Below, in pieces: positions 1 to 6,098 of a stretch of 15,116 nt of DNA. Position numbers and translations under genes: made by a program. How positions within the stretch are numbered: position 1 is the stretch's first letter; each line of letters begins with the position of its first letter. The DNA lies in the NCBI GenBank assembly GCA_023386365.1, contig JAEWJX010000104.1:1-15116 (forward strand). The letters are read 5' to 3'. The notes beneath the pieces were generated by a model. The model worked only from the letters and a program-made list of their open reading frames with translations. It searched no databases and was not told the DNA's origin. This DNA comes from Actinomycetes bacterium (GTDB lineage Bacteria; Actinomycetota; Actinomycetes; Actinomycetales; Microbacteriaceae).

Positions 1-1022
1 GCGGTGACCGCCGCATCCGTCGGGTCGCCGAGCACGGCGGGCGCGCCCGCGTCGCCGCCGGCCGTCACCGCGGGGGAGAGCGGGATCCGGGCCAGCACGG
101 GCACCTCGAGCCGCCGCGCGACCTCGTCGCCGCCTCCGGATCCGAACACCCCGCCGGTCATGTTCTCGACCACGCCGATCACCGTCTGACCGGTCTGACG
201 CGCCACCAGACCCGAACGTTCCGCCACGCCTGCGGCGGCCGCCTGCGGGGTCGTCACCACCACCACCTCGGCGTTGGGCAGCAGCTGGCCGAGCGTGATC
301 GCGATGTCGCCGGTGCCGGGCGGCAGGTCGAGCAGCAGCACGTCGAGGTCGCCGAAGTACACGTCGGTGAGGAACTGCTGCATCGTTCGGTGCAACAACG
401 GACCGCGCCACGAGACGGGAGCCGAAGATTTCGCTTGTCCTGAGCCTGTCGAGGGGACGAACATGCCGATCGAGATGACCTTTACCCCGTGCGCCACCGG
501 CGGCAGGATCATGTTGCCCACCTGGGTGGGTTTCGCGTCCGGGATGCCGAGGATGCCGGGGATCGAGAAGCCGAACACGTCGGCGTCGACGAGTCCCACC
601 GCGAGCCCGCGCGACGCCAGTTCGACGGCCAGCTCGGCCGTCACCGTCGACTTGCCGACGCCGCCCTTGCCGGAGGTGACGGCGATCACGCGCGTGAGGG
701 TGCCGGGGCCGAACGGCATGCTCCGCACCCCGCGCAGTCGCGTCACGAGCGCCTCTCGTTCTGCGGGCGTCATCACGCCCAGGTCGAGGTCGATGGCGTC
801 GACGCCCGGCACCGAGAGCACCGCCGCACGCACATCCGCTTCGATGCGGTCGGCGGCCGGGCAGCCGACGATCGTGAGACGCAGCTCCACGCGCGCCACC
901 GCATCGGTGACCTCGACGCCGCGAATCATGTCGAGCTCGGTGATGGGACGCCGGATCTCGGGGTCCTGCACGCGGGCGAGCGCCGCCCGCACCGCGTCGG
1001 CGGAAGGGGAGGCGGAGGTCAC
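1..1022 (-). CDS. mrp: Mrp/NBP35-family P-loop ATPase (iron-sulfur carrier type), 3' end outside window
   Basis: Reading down from a GTG at 1020-1022, the frame stays open for 340 codons to the window edge, so the C-terminus is missing. Residues 1-80 resemble the MIP18/DUF59 iron-sulfur assembly domain that precedes the ATPase in many Mrp proteins. The deviant Walker A SGKGGVGKST is at residues 117-126, followed by VDADVFGFSIPGILG (145-159), WRGPLLHRTMQQFLTD (205-220) and the Walker B-like LLLDLPPGTGD (229-239), all Mrp hallmarks. The family is a cytosolic ATPase thought to carry or help assemble Fe-S clusters; the client here is unknown. The start overlaps the DUF1003 stop as GTGA, which suggests translational coupling. 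The odd feature is about 8-10 extra residues (190-201, PSTGSGQAKSSA) encoded by a short dispersed-repeat-like sequence just before PVSWRGP. The frame is intact, so the protein is probably made. Confidence 0.93.
   Translation of the reverse strand, partial: MTSASPSADAVRAALARVQDPEIRRPITELDMIRGVEVTDAVARVELRLTIVGCPAADRIEADVRAAVLSVPGVDAIDLDLGVMTPAEREALVTRLRGVRSMPFGPGTLTRVIAVTSGKGGVGKSTVTAELAVELASRGLAVGLVDADVFGFSIPGILGIPDAKPTQVGNMILPPVAHGVKVISIGMFVPSTGSGQAKSSAPVSWRGPLLHRTMQQFLTDVYFGDLDVLLLDLPPGTGDIAITLGQLLPNAEVVVVTTPQAAAAGVAERSGLVARQTGQTVIGVVENMTGGVFGSGGGDEVARRLEVPVLARIPLSPAVTAGGDAGAPAVLGDPTDAAVT
434..455. repeat. Short dispersed-repeat-like sequence inside mrp
   Basis: The plus strand reads CTTGTCCTGAGCCTGTCGAG across 434-453. 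From memory, words built on CCTGAGC(C/T)TGTCGA recur many times in numerous GC-rich genomes, usually between genes and sometimes in frame within genes. Here it lies inside mrp and, on the coding strand, translates to STGSGQA. I see no other copy in this window. Its identity as a member of that repeat class rests on recall, not on a search. Confidence 0.6.
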
Positions 1023-1519
1023 TTGGTCGCCTCGCCCGGCTCCTTCTCCAACTCCTCGAGCAGGGCCCGCAGCTCACCGCGGATGAAGTCCTTCGTGGCC
1101 ATGTCCTTCACCGCGAGCCGCAACGCCACCACCTCGCGGGCGAGGTACTCGGTGTCGGCGAGGTTGCGTTCGGCGCGCTGACGGTCCTGCTCGATCTGCA
1201 CGCGGTCGCGGTCGTCTTGACGGTTCTGCGCCAACAGGATGAGGGGTGCGGCATACGAGGCCTGCAGCGAGAGGATCAGCGTCAGCAGCGTGAAGTTGGT
1301 GGCGCGCGGGTCGAATTGCAGCTCGGTCGGCATGACCGTGTTCCAGGTGAGCCACACGATCACGAAGACCGACATGCCGATCAGGAACCAGCTGGTGCCC
1401 ATGGCGCGTGCGAACGCCTCCGAGAAGCGGCCCATGCGGTCGCTGCCCGAGGGGCGGAACCCGAACGCGGGTCGGAAGCCCTTCGGCGAGTCGAGACGGA
1501 TGTCGTTACGTCGTGCCAT
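1019..1519 (-). CDS. DUF1003 family integral membrane protein
   Basis: This 166-residue protein has the DUF1003 pattern: two hydrophobic segments (about 41-62 and 76-97) separated by a short loop with FDP (69-71). They are followed by the conserved APLILLAQNRQDDRDR (91-106) and a charged helical tail of about 60 residues. The family is an inner-membrane protein of unknown biochemical role. It recurs in actinobacteria next to a CBS/MgtE-N protein and Mrp, as here. Its ATG (1517-1519) lies 14 bases inside the upstream gene's end, and its stop overlaps the mrp GTG, so the three genes form one overlapping operon. No function can be assigned beyond membrane location. Confidence 0.92.
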   Translation of the reverse strand: MARRNDIRLDSPKGFRPAFGFRPSGSDRMGRFSEAFARAMGTSWFLIGMSVFVIVWLTWNTVMPTELQFDPRATNFTLLTLILSLQASYAAPLILLAQNRQDDRDRVQIEQDRQRAERNLADTEYLAREVVALRLAVKDMATKDFIRGELRALLEELEKEPGEATK

Positions 1520-2819
1520 GCGAGGTCCTCCTTCCTCGGGTCGGGATCGCTGCGGTGCCGGTGCTCACGGGTTCCGGATGGTCGTCGTGTGAGGAACTTC
1601 GCCAGTCATCGGGCAGGAGGTAGTCGAGGACGTCGTCGATGGTCACCACCCCGACGAGTCGGTGCTTCTCGTCGACGACGGGAAGCGACACCAGGTTGTA
1701 GCTGGCGAGGATGCGCGACACCTCGGCGGCGCTCGTCTCCGGGCGCACCGGTTCGAGGCTCGGGTCGAGCAGTGCGCCGAGACGTTCGTGCGGCGGGTAG
1801 CGCAGCATCCGCTGGAAGTGCACGACCCCGAGGAAGCGCCCGGTGGGCGGTTCGTACGGCGGCAGCGTGACGCACACGGCGGCGCCGAGCGCCGGTGCCA
1901 GTTCGTGGCGCCGGATGAGGGCGAGCCCCTCGGCCACCGTCGCGTCTGCCGACACGATGATCGGCTCGGTGGTCATCAGGCCGCCGGCGGTCTCGGGGGC
2001 GTAGTTGAGCAGGAAGCGCACATCTTCCGCCTCCTCCGGCTGCATCAGCTCGAGGAGGGCCTCGCCGCGCTCTTCCGGCAGCTGCGCGATGAGGTCGGCG
2101 GCGTCGTCGGGCTGCATCTGGTCGAGCACATCGGCGGCGCGCTCGTCGTCGAGGTGGGTGAGCAGGTCGACCTGGTCGTTCTCGGGCATCTCCTCGAGCG
2201 CGTCGGCGAGGCGGTCGTCGGAGAGCTCCTCCGCGACCTCGATGCGACGCTCCTCCGGAAGGTCGAGAAGGGTGGATGCCAGGTCGGCCGGCAGCAGGTC
2301 GGAGTAGGTGGCGATGAGGTGCTCAGCCGACTGGGCCTCACCCGGCTCGTTCTTCTCGCGCACCGCATCCCATGCGGCGAGCAGGGTCGCGCCCTTGCCG
2401 AACGGGGCGCCGCCGACGCGGGGGCGGCGCAGGAACAGCTCGCCCACCTCCCACTCACCGGGCCCGGACTCCTCGATCGCGACATCTTCGATGGTGGCGT
2501 CGCCCGATCCGTCGCGCAGCGCCACCTTGCGGCCGAGGAGCTCCGAGATCACCCGCACCTCACCGCCGCGCTGCTGGAACCGGCGCAGGTTGATGAGGCC
2601 GGTGGTGATGATCTGCCCGGCGCTGATGCTGGTGACCCGCCCGATCGACACGAACACCCGCCGGCGCCCGGGGATCTCGACCACCAGGCCGACCACTCGC
2701 GGCGACCCGGTCTTGCGATAGACGACGAGCACGTCGCGCACGCGACCGACCCGATCGCCGGCGGGGTCGAACACGGTGCCCCCGGCAAGTCGGGCGACGA
2801 AGACTCTCGTGGCGCTCAC
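1506..2819 (-). CDS. MgtE N-terminal domain and CBS-pair protein without a transport domain
   Basis: The 437-residue protein starts with PRC-barrel-like beta-rich repeats (about 5-70 and 85-140). An MgtE N-domain follows (about 165-275, with the helical repeat motifs LLDLPEERRIEVAEEL and LTHLDDERAADVLDQM), then two CBS motifs (about 280-340 and 350-402, ending VGVVTIDDVLDYLL). In true MgtE magnesium channels these modules sense Mg2+ and gate a five-helix membrane domain. No membrane domain follows here, so it is probably a cytosolic sensor or scaffold and not a transporter by itself. It leads an operon with DUF1003 and mrp. The GTG start (2817-2819) is supported by a TAGGGT box 6 nt upstream, consistent with a leaderless mRNA. 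Whether it binds Mg2+ or nucleotides is not shown. Confidence 0.9.
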   Translation of the reverse strand: MSATRVFVARLAGGTVFDPAGDRVGRVRDVLVVYRKTGSPRVVGLVVEIPGRRRVFVSIGRVTSISAGQIITTGLINLRRFQQRGGEVRVISELLGRKVALRDGSGDATIEDVAIEESGPGEWEVGELFLRRPRVGGAPFGKGATLLAAWDAVREKNEPGEAQSAEHLIATYSDLLPADLASTLLDLPEERRIEVAEELSDDRLADALEEMPENDQVDLLTHLDDERAADVLDQMQPDDAADLIAQLPEERGEALLELMQPEEAEDVRFLLNYAPETAGGLMTTEPIIVSADATVAEGLALIRRHELAPALGAAVCVTLPPYEPPTGRFLGVVHFQRMLRYPPHERLGALLDPSLEPVRPETSAAEVSRILASYNLVSLPVVDEKHRLVGVVTIDDVLDYLLPDDWRSSSHDDHPEPVSTGTAAIPTRGRRTSHGTT

Positions 2820-2825
2820 GGGAAA

Positions 2826-2831
2826 ACCCTA
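2826..2831 (-). promoter_or_regulatory. -10 box of the MgtE-N/DUF1003/mrp operon, leaderless type
   Basis: On the minus strand the sequence is TAGGGT, then the six bases TTTCCC, then the GTG start at 2819. A -10 box 6 nt before a start codon puts the transcription start at about the G of GTG. There is no Shine-Dalgarno sequence, and no good -35 hexamer is visible. Confidence 0.6.
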
Positions 2832-2843
2832 CCCGCGGAATGC

Positions 2844-2849
2844 CACAAT
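2844..2849 (+). promoter_or_regulatory. -10 box of the stress-protein gene, leaderless type
   Basis: CACAAT is followed by the six bases GAACGG and then GTG at 2856. The spacing predicts transcription starting at the start codon. It lies only 12 bp from the opposing TAGGGT box of the divergent operon, so RNA polymerase could probably not occupy both promoters at once. Confidence 0.5.
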
Positions 2850-2855
2850 GAACGG

Positions 2856-3335
2856 GTGTCCAGTCCCTCGCCGTTCGCGCGCCGCGGAGCCCCGATGAGT
2901 GTCCCGCAGGGCGACGTGCTGGGCACCTACGACAGCTACACCGAAGCCCAGAAGGTGGTCGATCGGCTGGCGAAGGCCGACTTCCCGATCGCGAAGCTCG
3001 CGATCGTCGGCAACGGCCTCACCAGTGTCGAGATCGTCACCCGCAAGCGCTCCTGGAACCGCGCCGCGTTCTCGGGCATCTTCAGCGGTGCCTGGCTCGG
3101 CATCTTCCTCGGGCTCTTCATGAGCCTGCTGTCGCCCACGTTCACCTGGCAGCTGTTCGCGGCGGCCGTGTTCATCGGCGCCGCGCTCGGGCTGTTCCTG
3201 CAGTTGGCCAGCTACGCCGTGCAGCGCCGCAACCGCGACTTCGAGTCGACCACGCAGGTGCTGGCCGCCAACTACCAGATCATCCTCGAGCCCGGGCTCA
3301 TCACCCGGGCCCAGGACGCTCTGGCGCGCGGCTAG
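2856..3335 (+). CDS. General stress protein 17M/YflT-like membrane protein
   Basis: From GTG 2856 the protein is 159 residues. Residues 20-62 (DVLGTYDSYTEAQKVVDRLA, then FPIAKLAIVGNGL) match the YflT/general stress protein 17M-like domain, a small alpha/beta fold. Two strongly hydrophobic segments follow (about 71-93 and 100-121), giving a membrane protein with an N-terminal cytosolic domain. I chose GTG 2856 over ATG 2895 because the -10 box CACAAT sits 6 nt before it and the 13 added residues (VSSPSPFARRGAP) resemble the N-termini of actinobacterial relatives as I remember them. The Bacillus homologue belongs to the general stress regulon; no biochemical activity is known to me. It runs divergently from the MgtE-N operon and converges on the ABC permease with a 10-bp gap. 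Confidence 0.85.
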   Translation: MSSPSPFARRGAPMSVPQGDVLGTYDSYTEAQKVVDRLAKADFPIAKLAIVGNGLTSVEIVTRKRSWNRAAFSGIFSGAWLGIFLGLFMSLLSPTFTWQLFAAAVFIGAALGLFLQLASYAVQRRNRDFESTTQVLAANYQIILEPGLITRAQDALARG

Positions 3336-3345
3336 CCCCTCGCGA

Positions 3346-4155
3346 TCAGCGCTTCCCCGCCTTCGCGCGGAACAGGATGCGCGTGAGGGTCACGGCGACC
3401 ACCAGGATGAACCCGCACCATCCGATCGCCAGCCAGCCGCTGGATCCGATCTCCGTGCCGAGCAGAAGGCCGCGGATCGTCTCGATGATGGGCGTGAGCG
3501 GCTGGTTGTCGGCCACCCACTGCAGCCAGTCGGGCATCGTCTCGACCGGCACGAAGGCGCTCGACAGGTACGGCAGGAACATCAGGAAGAAGCCGTAGCC
3601 GCTCGCCGCCTCCGGGCTGGAAGCGGCGAGGCCGATCGCCGCGAACAGGTAGGTGATCGCGAGGATGTACGCCGCAACGAGCGCGAACATCGCCACCCAG
3701 TCGAGCGGGGTGCCGGTGGGGCGGAATCCGACGAGCACGGCCACGGCGATGACGATCGCGGTGGCGACCAGGTTGCGCACGAGGCTCGCGACGACGTGCC
3801 CGGTGATGACGGAGGCGGCGTGGATCGGCATGGTGCGGAACCGGTCGATGATGCCTTCCTTCATGTCGTTGGCGACATCCACCGCGGTGGAGGCGGCGCC
3901 GAAGCCGGCGCAGAGCAGGATGATGCCGGGCACCACGTAGTCGACGTAGCTGCCGCCCGGTTCGATGGCGCCGCCGAACACGAACGTGAACAGCAGCATG
4001 AGCATCGTGGGCAACGCGATCGCCATGACGAGGGCGTCGGGGGTGCGCAGGCTGTGCAGCAGGCTGCGCGCAATGAAGGTGCCGGCGACGGATGCGCGCG
4101 AGGCGGGTGCCGCGGAGGCGACGACGGCCGGTGCGGATGCGGTGAGGGTGGTCAT
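3346..4155 (-). CDS. ABC-2 type exporter permease (DrrB-like)
   Basis: This 269-residue protein has six predicted membrane segments, starting with ALVMAIALPTMLMLLFTFVFGGAI near residues 41-64. It carries the ABC-2 permease signatures YVDYVVPGIILLCAG and DMKEGIIDRFRTMPI, and a later FLPYLSSAFVPVETMPDWLQ region. It should form the membrane channel of an exporter with the ATPase encoded just upstream. The ATG (4153-4155) follows the ATPase stop by 5 bp, with AGAAGG upstream serving as ribosome binding site, so the two are co-translated. The frame is open further upstream, but that stretch overlaps the ATPase gene and is an antisense-like extension. DrrB-type permeases export drugs, lipids or antibiotics; the substrate here is unknown. 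Confidence 0.92.
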   Translation of the reverse strand: MTTLTASAPAVVASAAPASRASVAGTFIARSLLHSLRTPDALVMAIALPTMLMLLFTFVFGGAIEPGGSYVDYVVPGIILLCAGFGAASTAVDVANDMKEGIIDRFRTMPIHAASVITGHVVASLVRNLVATAIVIAVAVLVGFRPTGTPLDWVAMFALVAAYILAITYLFAAIGLAASSPEAASGYGFFLMFLPYLSSAFVPVETMPDWLQWVADNQPLTPIIETIRGLLLGTEIGSSGWLAIGWCGFILVVAVTLTRILFRAKAGKR

Positions 4156-4160
4156 GGTGG

Positions 4161-5051
4161 TCAGCCCTTCTGATCGACGAGTTCGGGGGTGGCGGGGGTG
4201 CCGGTGACGGCGAGGAAGACGTCGTCGAGGCTGGGGGAGCGGAGCGCGACGGTGCCGTCGGCGTCGGCGGGGAGCGCGCCGAGGGCTGCGCGGAGCCCGG
4301 CGAGGGTACCGTCGGTGGGCACCTCGATGAGCGCCTCGTCGTCGGGCCCGTGGACGGCGAGCATCTCGGTACCGACCCGCGCCTTCAGTTGGGCTGGGGT
4401 GCCGTCGGCCACGATCGCACCGTGTTCGAGCACGGCGATCCGGTCGGCGAGGCGGTCCGCCTCCTCCAGGTACTGGGTGGTGAGCAGCACCGTGGTGCCG
4501 GCGTCGGCGAGGGTGCGGATCTCGGTCCACAGCGCCTGACGGCTGCGGGTGTCGAGGCCGGTGGTCGGCTCGTCGAGGAACACCACGGGGGGCGTGCCGA
4601 TGAGGCTGATGGCGAGGTCGAGCTTGCGGCGCATACCGCCCGAGTAGGTGGCGACCCGCTTGTCGGCGGACGCGTCGAGGCCGAAGCGGTCGAGCAGCTC
4701 GTCGGCGCGGTCGCGGGCTGCGCGGCGGCTGAACCCGCCGAGCCGAGCCATCATCCGCAGGTTCTCACGGCCGGTGAGCACGCCGTCGACGGCGGACGAC
4801 TGGCCGGTGACGCTGATGACGCGACGCACGGCATCGGGTTCACGCACGACGTCGTGGCCGCACACGGTGGCGGTGCCGGCGTCGGGTGCGACGAGGGTCG
4901 ACAGGATGCCGATGGTGGTGGTCTTGCCGGCGCCGTTCGGGCCGAGCAGTGCGAGCACGCTGCCGGCGGCGATGTCGAGGTCGAGGCCCTGGAGCACGAC
5001 CTGGTCGCCGAAGGTCTTGGTGAGCCCCCTGAGGGAGATCGCGGTGGACAT
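4161..5051 (-). CDS. DrrA-type ABC exporter ATP-binding subunit
   Basis: The 296-residue protein contains a complete nucleotide-binding domain: Walker A GPNGAGKTT (37-45), Q-loop Q84, signature YSGGM (136-140), Walker B VVFLDEP (156-162) and D-loop GLD (165-167). The switch position is glutamine (TTQYLEEAD, 191-199), as is usual in the DrrA group. The C-terminal 80 residues form the DrrA-type accessory domain ending LRSPSLDDVFLAVTG. It powers the adjacent ABC-2 permease at the membrane. A ribosome binding site AAAGGGG lies 4 nt before the ATG. The gene is divergent from a TetR regulator across an 85-bp region with two palindromes, so repression by that regulator, relieved by the exported compound, is the simplest model. 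Confidence 0.96.
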   Translation of the reverse strand: MSTAISLRGLTKTFGDQVVLQGLDLDIAAGSVLALLGPNGAGKTTTIGILSTLVAPDAGTATVCGHDVVREPDAVRRVISVTGQSSAVDGVLTGRENLRMMARLGGFSRRAARDRADELLDRFGLDASADKRVATYSGGMRRKLDLAISLIGTPPVVFLDEPTTGLDTRSRQALWTEIRTLADAGTTVLLTTQYLEEADRLADRIAVLEHGAIVADGTPAQLKARVGTEMLAVHGPDDEALIEVPTDGTLAGLRAALGALPADADGTVALRSPSLDDVFLAVTGTPATPELVDQKG

Positions 5052-5078
5052 GGCACCCCTTTCGGATTGATTGCGTGA

Positions 5079-5097
5079 GGCATAAACTGTTTATGCC
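5079..5097. promoter_or_regulatory. 19-bp perfect palindrome, likely TetR operator 1
   Basis: GGCATAAACTGTTTATGCC is two perfect 9-bp arms around a single T. Its length and position between a TetR gene and its divergent target are typical of TetR-family operators. It overlaps possible -10 sequences for both genes, so binding here could silence both directions. Confidence 0.7.
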
Positions 5098-5106
5098 ACA
5101 TACTGA

Positions 5107-5125
5107 CTGTGTAAGGTCTACACAG
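5107..5125. promoter_or_regulatory. 19-bp interrupted palindrome, likely operator 2
   Basis: CTGTGTAAGGTCTACACAG has 7-bp perfect arms around a 5-bp centre. It lies immediately before the tetR ribosome binding site, and its centre is 28 bp from the centre of the first palindrome. It could be an autorepression site or a site for a second regulator, because its arms differ from those of the first palindrome. Confidence 0.5.
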
Positions 5126-5136
5126 AGAGGAGCGGG

Positions 5137-6090
5137 ATGTCAAGCAACGTCTACGATTGGGTCACCATGGCCGAACCCTCAGGCACCGACCCCGAGCTTC
5201 CCCGCGCCGTCGCACTCGCCTGGGGGGTCGCCGCGAACCCGCAACGCGGACCCAAGCGCGAGATGTCGATCGAACGGATCGTCGACGTCGCCGTCGAACT
5301 GGCCGACGCGGGGGGTCTCGCCGCCGTCTCGATGGCGAGCGTCGCCAGCGCCCTCGGCTTCACCCCCATGTCGCTCTACCGCTACGTCACCTCCAAAGAC
5401 GACCTGCTGGTGCTCATGCAGGAGCGCGGCATCGGCGTGCCGCCCGAGACCGTCGCCGAAGCCGACGGCTGGCGCGCCGCCATCACCGTGTGGGGGCGCG
5501 AGACGGTCGAGCTCTACCTCGAACACCCGTGGCTGCTCGACATCCCCATCGAGGGCACCCCGCAGACCCCCAACAACCTCGCCTGGATGGATGCGGGGCT
5601 CGCCGCGCTCACGGGGTTGCCGCTCGACTACGAAGACAAGGTCTCGGCGATGCTCGCCGTCATGGCGCAGGTTCGCTGGCAGAGCACCATCCTGCGCGGC
5701 TACACCCAGGCAGCCGAAGCCGCCGGCGTCACCCCCGATGCGATCGATTCGCGCGCATCCGGACTCCTCGCCGAGCTGATCACGCCCGAGCAGTTCCCCG
5801 AGGTGCACGCCGCCCTCGCCGCGGGCGTCTTCTCGCCCGACAGCGACGCCGACTCGCTCGGCTTCGGGCTCGAACGTGTGCTCGACGGCATCGAGGCGTA
5901 CCTCGCCACTCGTCCTGCCCAGCACGAAGCGATGCCCCCGACCGACCCGGCGGACTACGCCGCCGAACGCGACCCCAAATACCGCGAGGCGGTCAAGGAG
6001 CGTCGAGAGGTCGAGAAGCGGCTGCGTGAGGCGCGCAAGCGCGAACGCGAGCGGCTGCGCGACGCCCGGGACCGCCTCCGCCGCGGCTGA
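5137..6090 (+). CDS. TetR-family transcriptional repressor with charged C-terminal tail
   Basis: This 317-residue protein has a TetR DNA-binding domain at about 44-90 (SIERIVDVAVELADAGG, then MASVASALGFTPMSLYRYV, with the recognition helix near FTPMSLYRYV). An all-helical ligand domain follows to about residue 260, of the kind in Tet repressor-like actinobacterial regulators. It very likely binds one or both palindromes upstream and controls the divergent DrrAB-type exporter. The ATG at 5137 is chosen for the AGGAG ribosome binding site 4 nt before it; an in-frame ATG at 5167 is the alternative. The tail (about 280-317, rich in Arg, Glu and Lys with a heptad-like pattern) is an unusual extension for a family usually near 200-250 residues. 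The effector is unknown. Confidence 0.93.
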   Translation: MSSNVYDWVTMAEPSGTDPELPRAVALAWGVAANPQRGPKREMSIERIVDVAVELADAGGLAAVSMASVASALGFTPMSLYRYVTSKDDLLVLMQERGIGVPPETVAEADGWRAAITVWGRETVELYLEHPWLLDIPIEGTPQTPNNLAWMDAGLAALTGLPLDYEDKVSAMLAVMAQVRWQSTILRGYTQAAEAAGVTPDAIDSRASGLLAELITPEQFPEVHAALAAGVFSPDSDADSLGFGLERVLDGIEAYLATRPAQHEAMPPTDPADYAAERDPKYREAVKERREVEKRLREARKRERERLRDARDRLRRG

Positions 6091-6095
6091 GGCGG
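6072..6095. terminator. Inverted repeat at the tetR/amylase convergent junction
   Basis: CCGCCTC (6072-6078) and GAGGCGG (6089-6095) are perfect 7-bp arms around a 10-base GC-rich loop. The repeat covers the tetR stop codon and ends 3 bases before the amylase stop. It could act in both directions, but there is no T-run, so a factor-independent terminator is only a possibility. Confidence 0.35.
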
Positions 6096-6098
6096 CTG

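Larger units (their letters stand above)
5052..5136. promoter_or_regulatory. Divergent control region between the ABC exporter and tetR-type gene
   Basis: This AT-richer stretch separates the two start codons and holds two unrelated 19-bp palindromes plus ribosome binding sites for both genes (AAAGGGG on the minus strand at 5056-5062; AGGAG on the plus strand at 5128-5132, 4 nt before ATG 5137). Promoter hexamers are not clear. CATAAA or TAAACA/TAAACT inside the first palindrome could serve as a -10 on either strand, and TTGATT at 5067-5072 is a possible -35 for tetR. I do not assign exact start sites. Confidence 0.6.

Noticed and set aside
1662..2855. Plus-strand extension upstream of the stress protein (557 codons)
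   Set aside because: It runs antisense through the MgtE-N/CBS gene. Only the part from GTG 2856 has family similarity and a promoter.
4501..4515. Glutamine in place of the switch histidine of the ABC ATPase, as a sign of inactivity
   Set aside because: The DrrA group commonly has TTQYL at this position, and all other ATP-binding motifs are intact.
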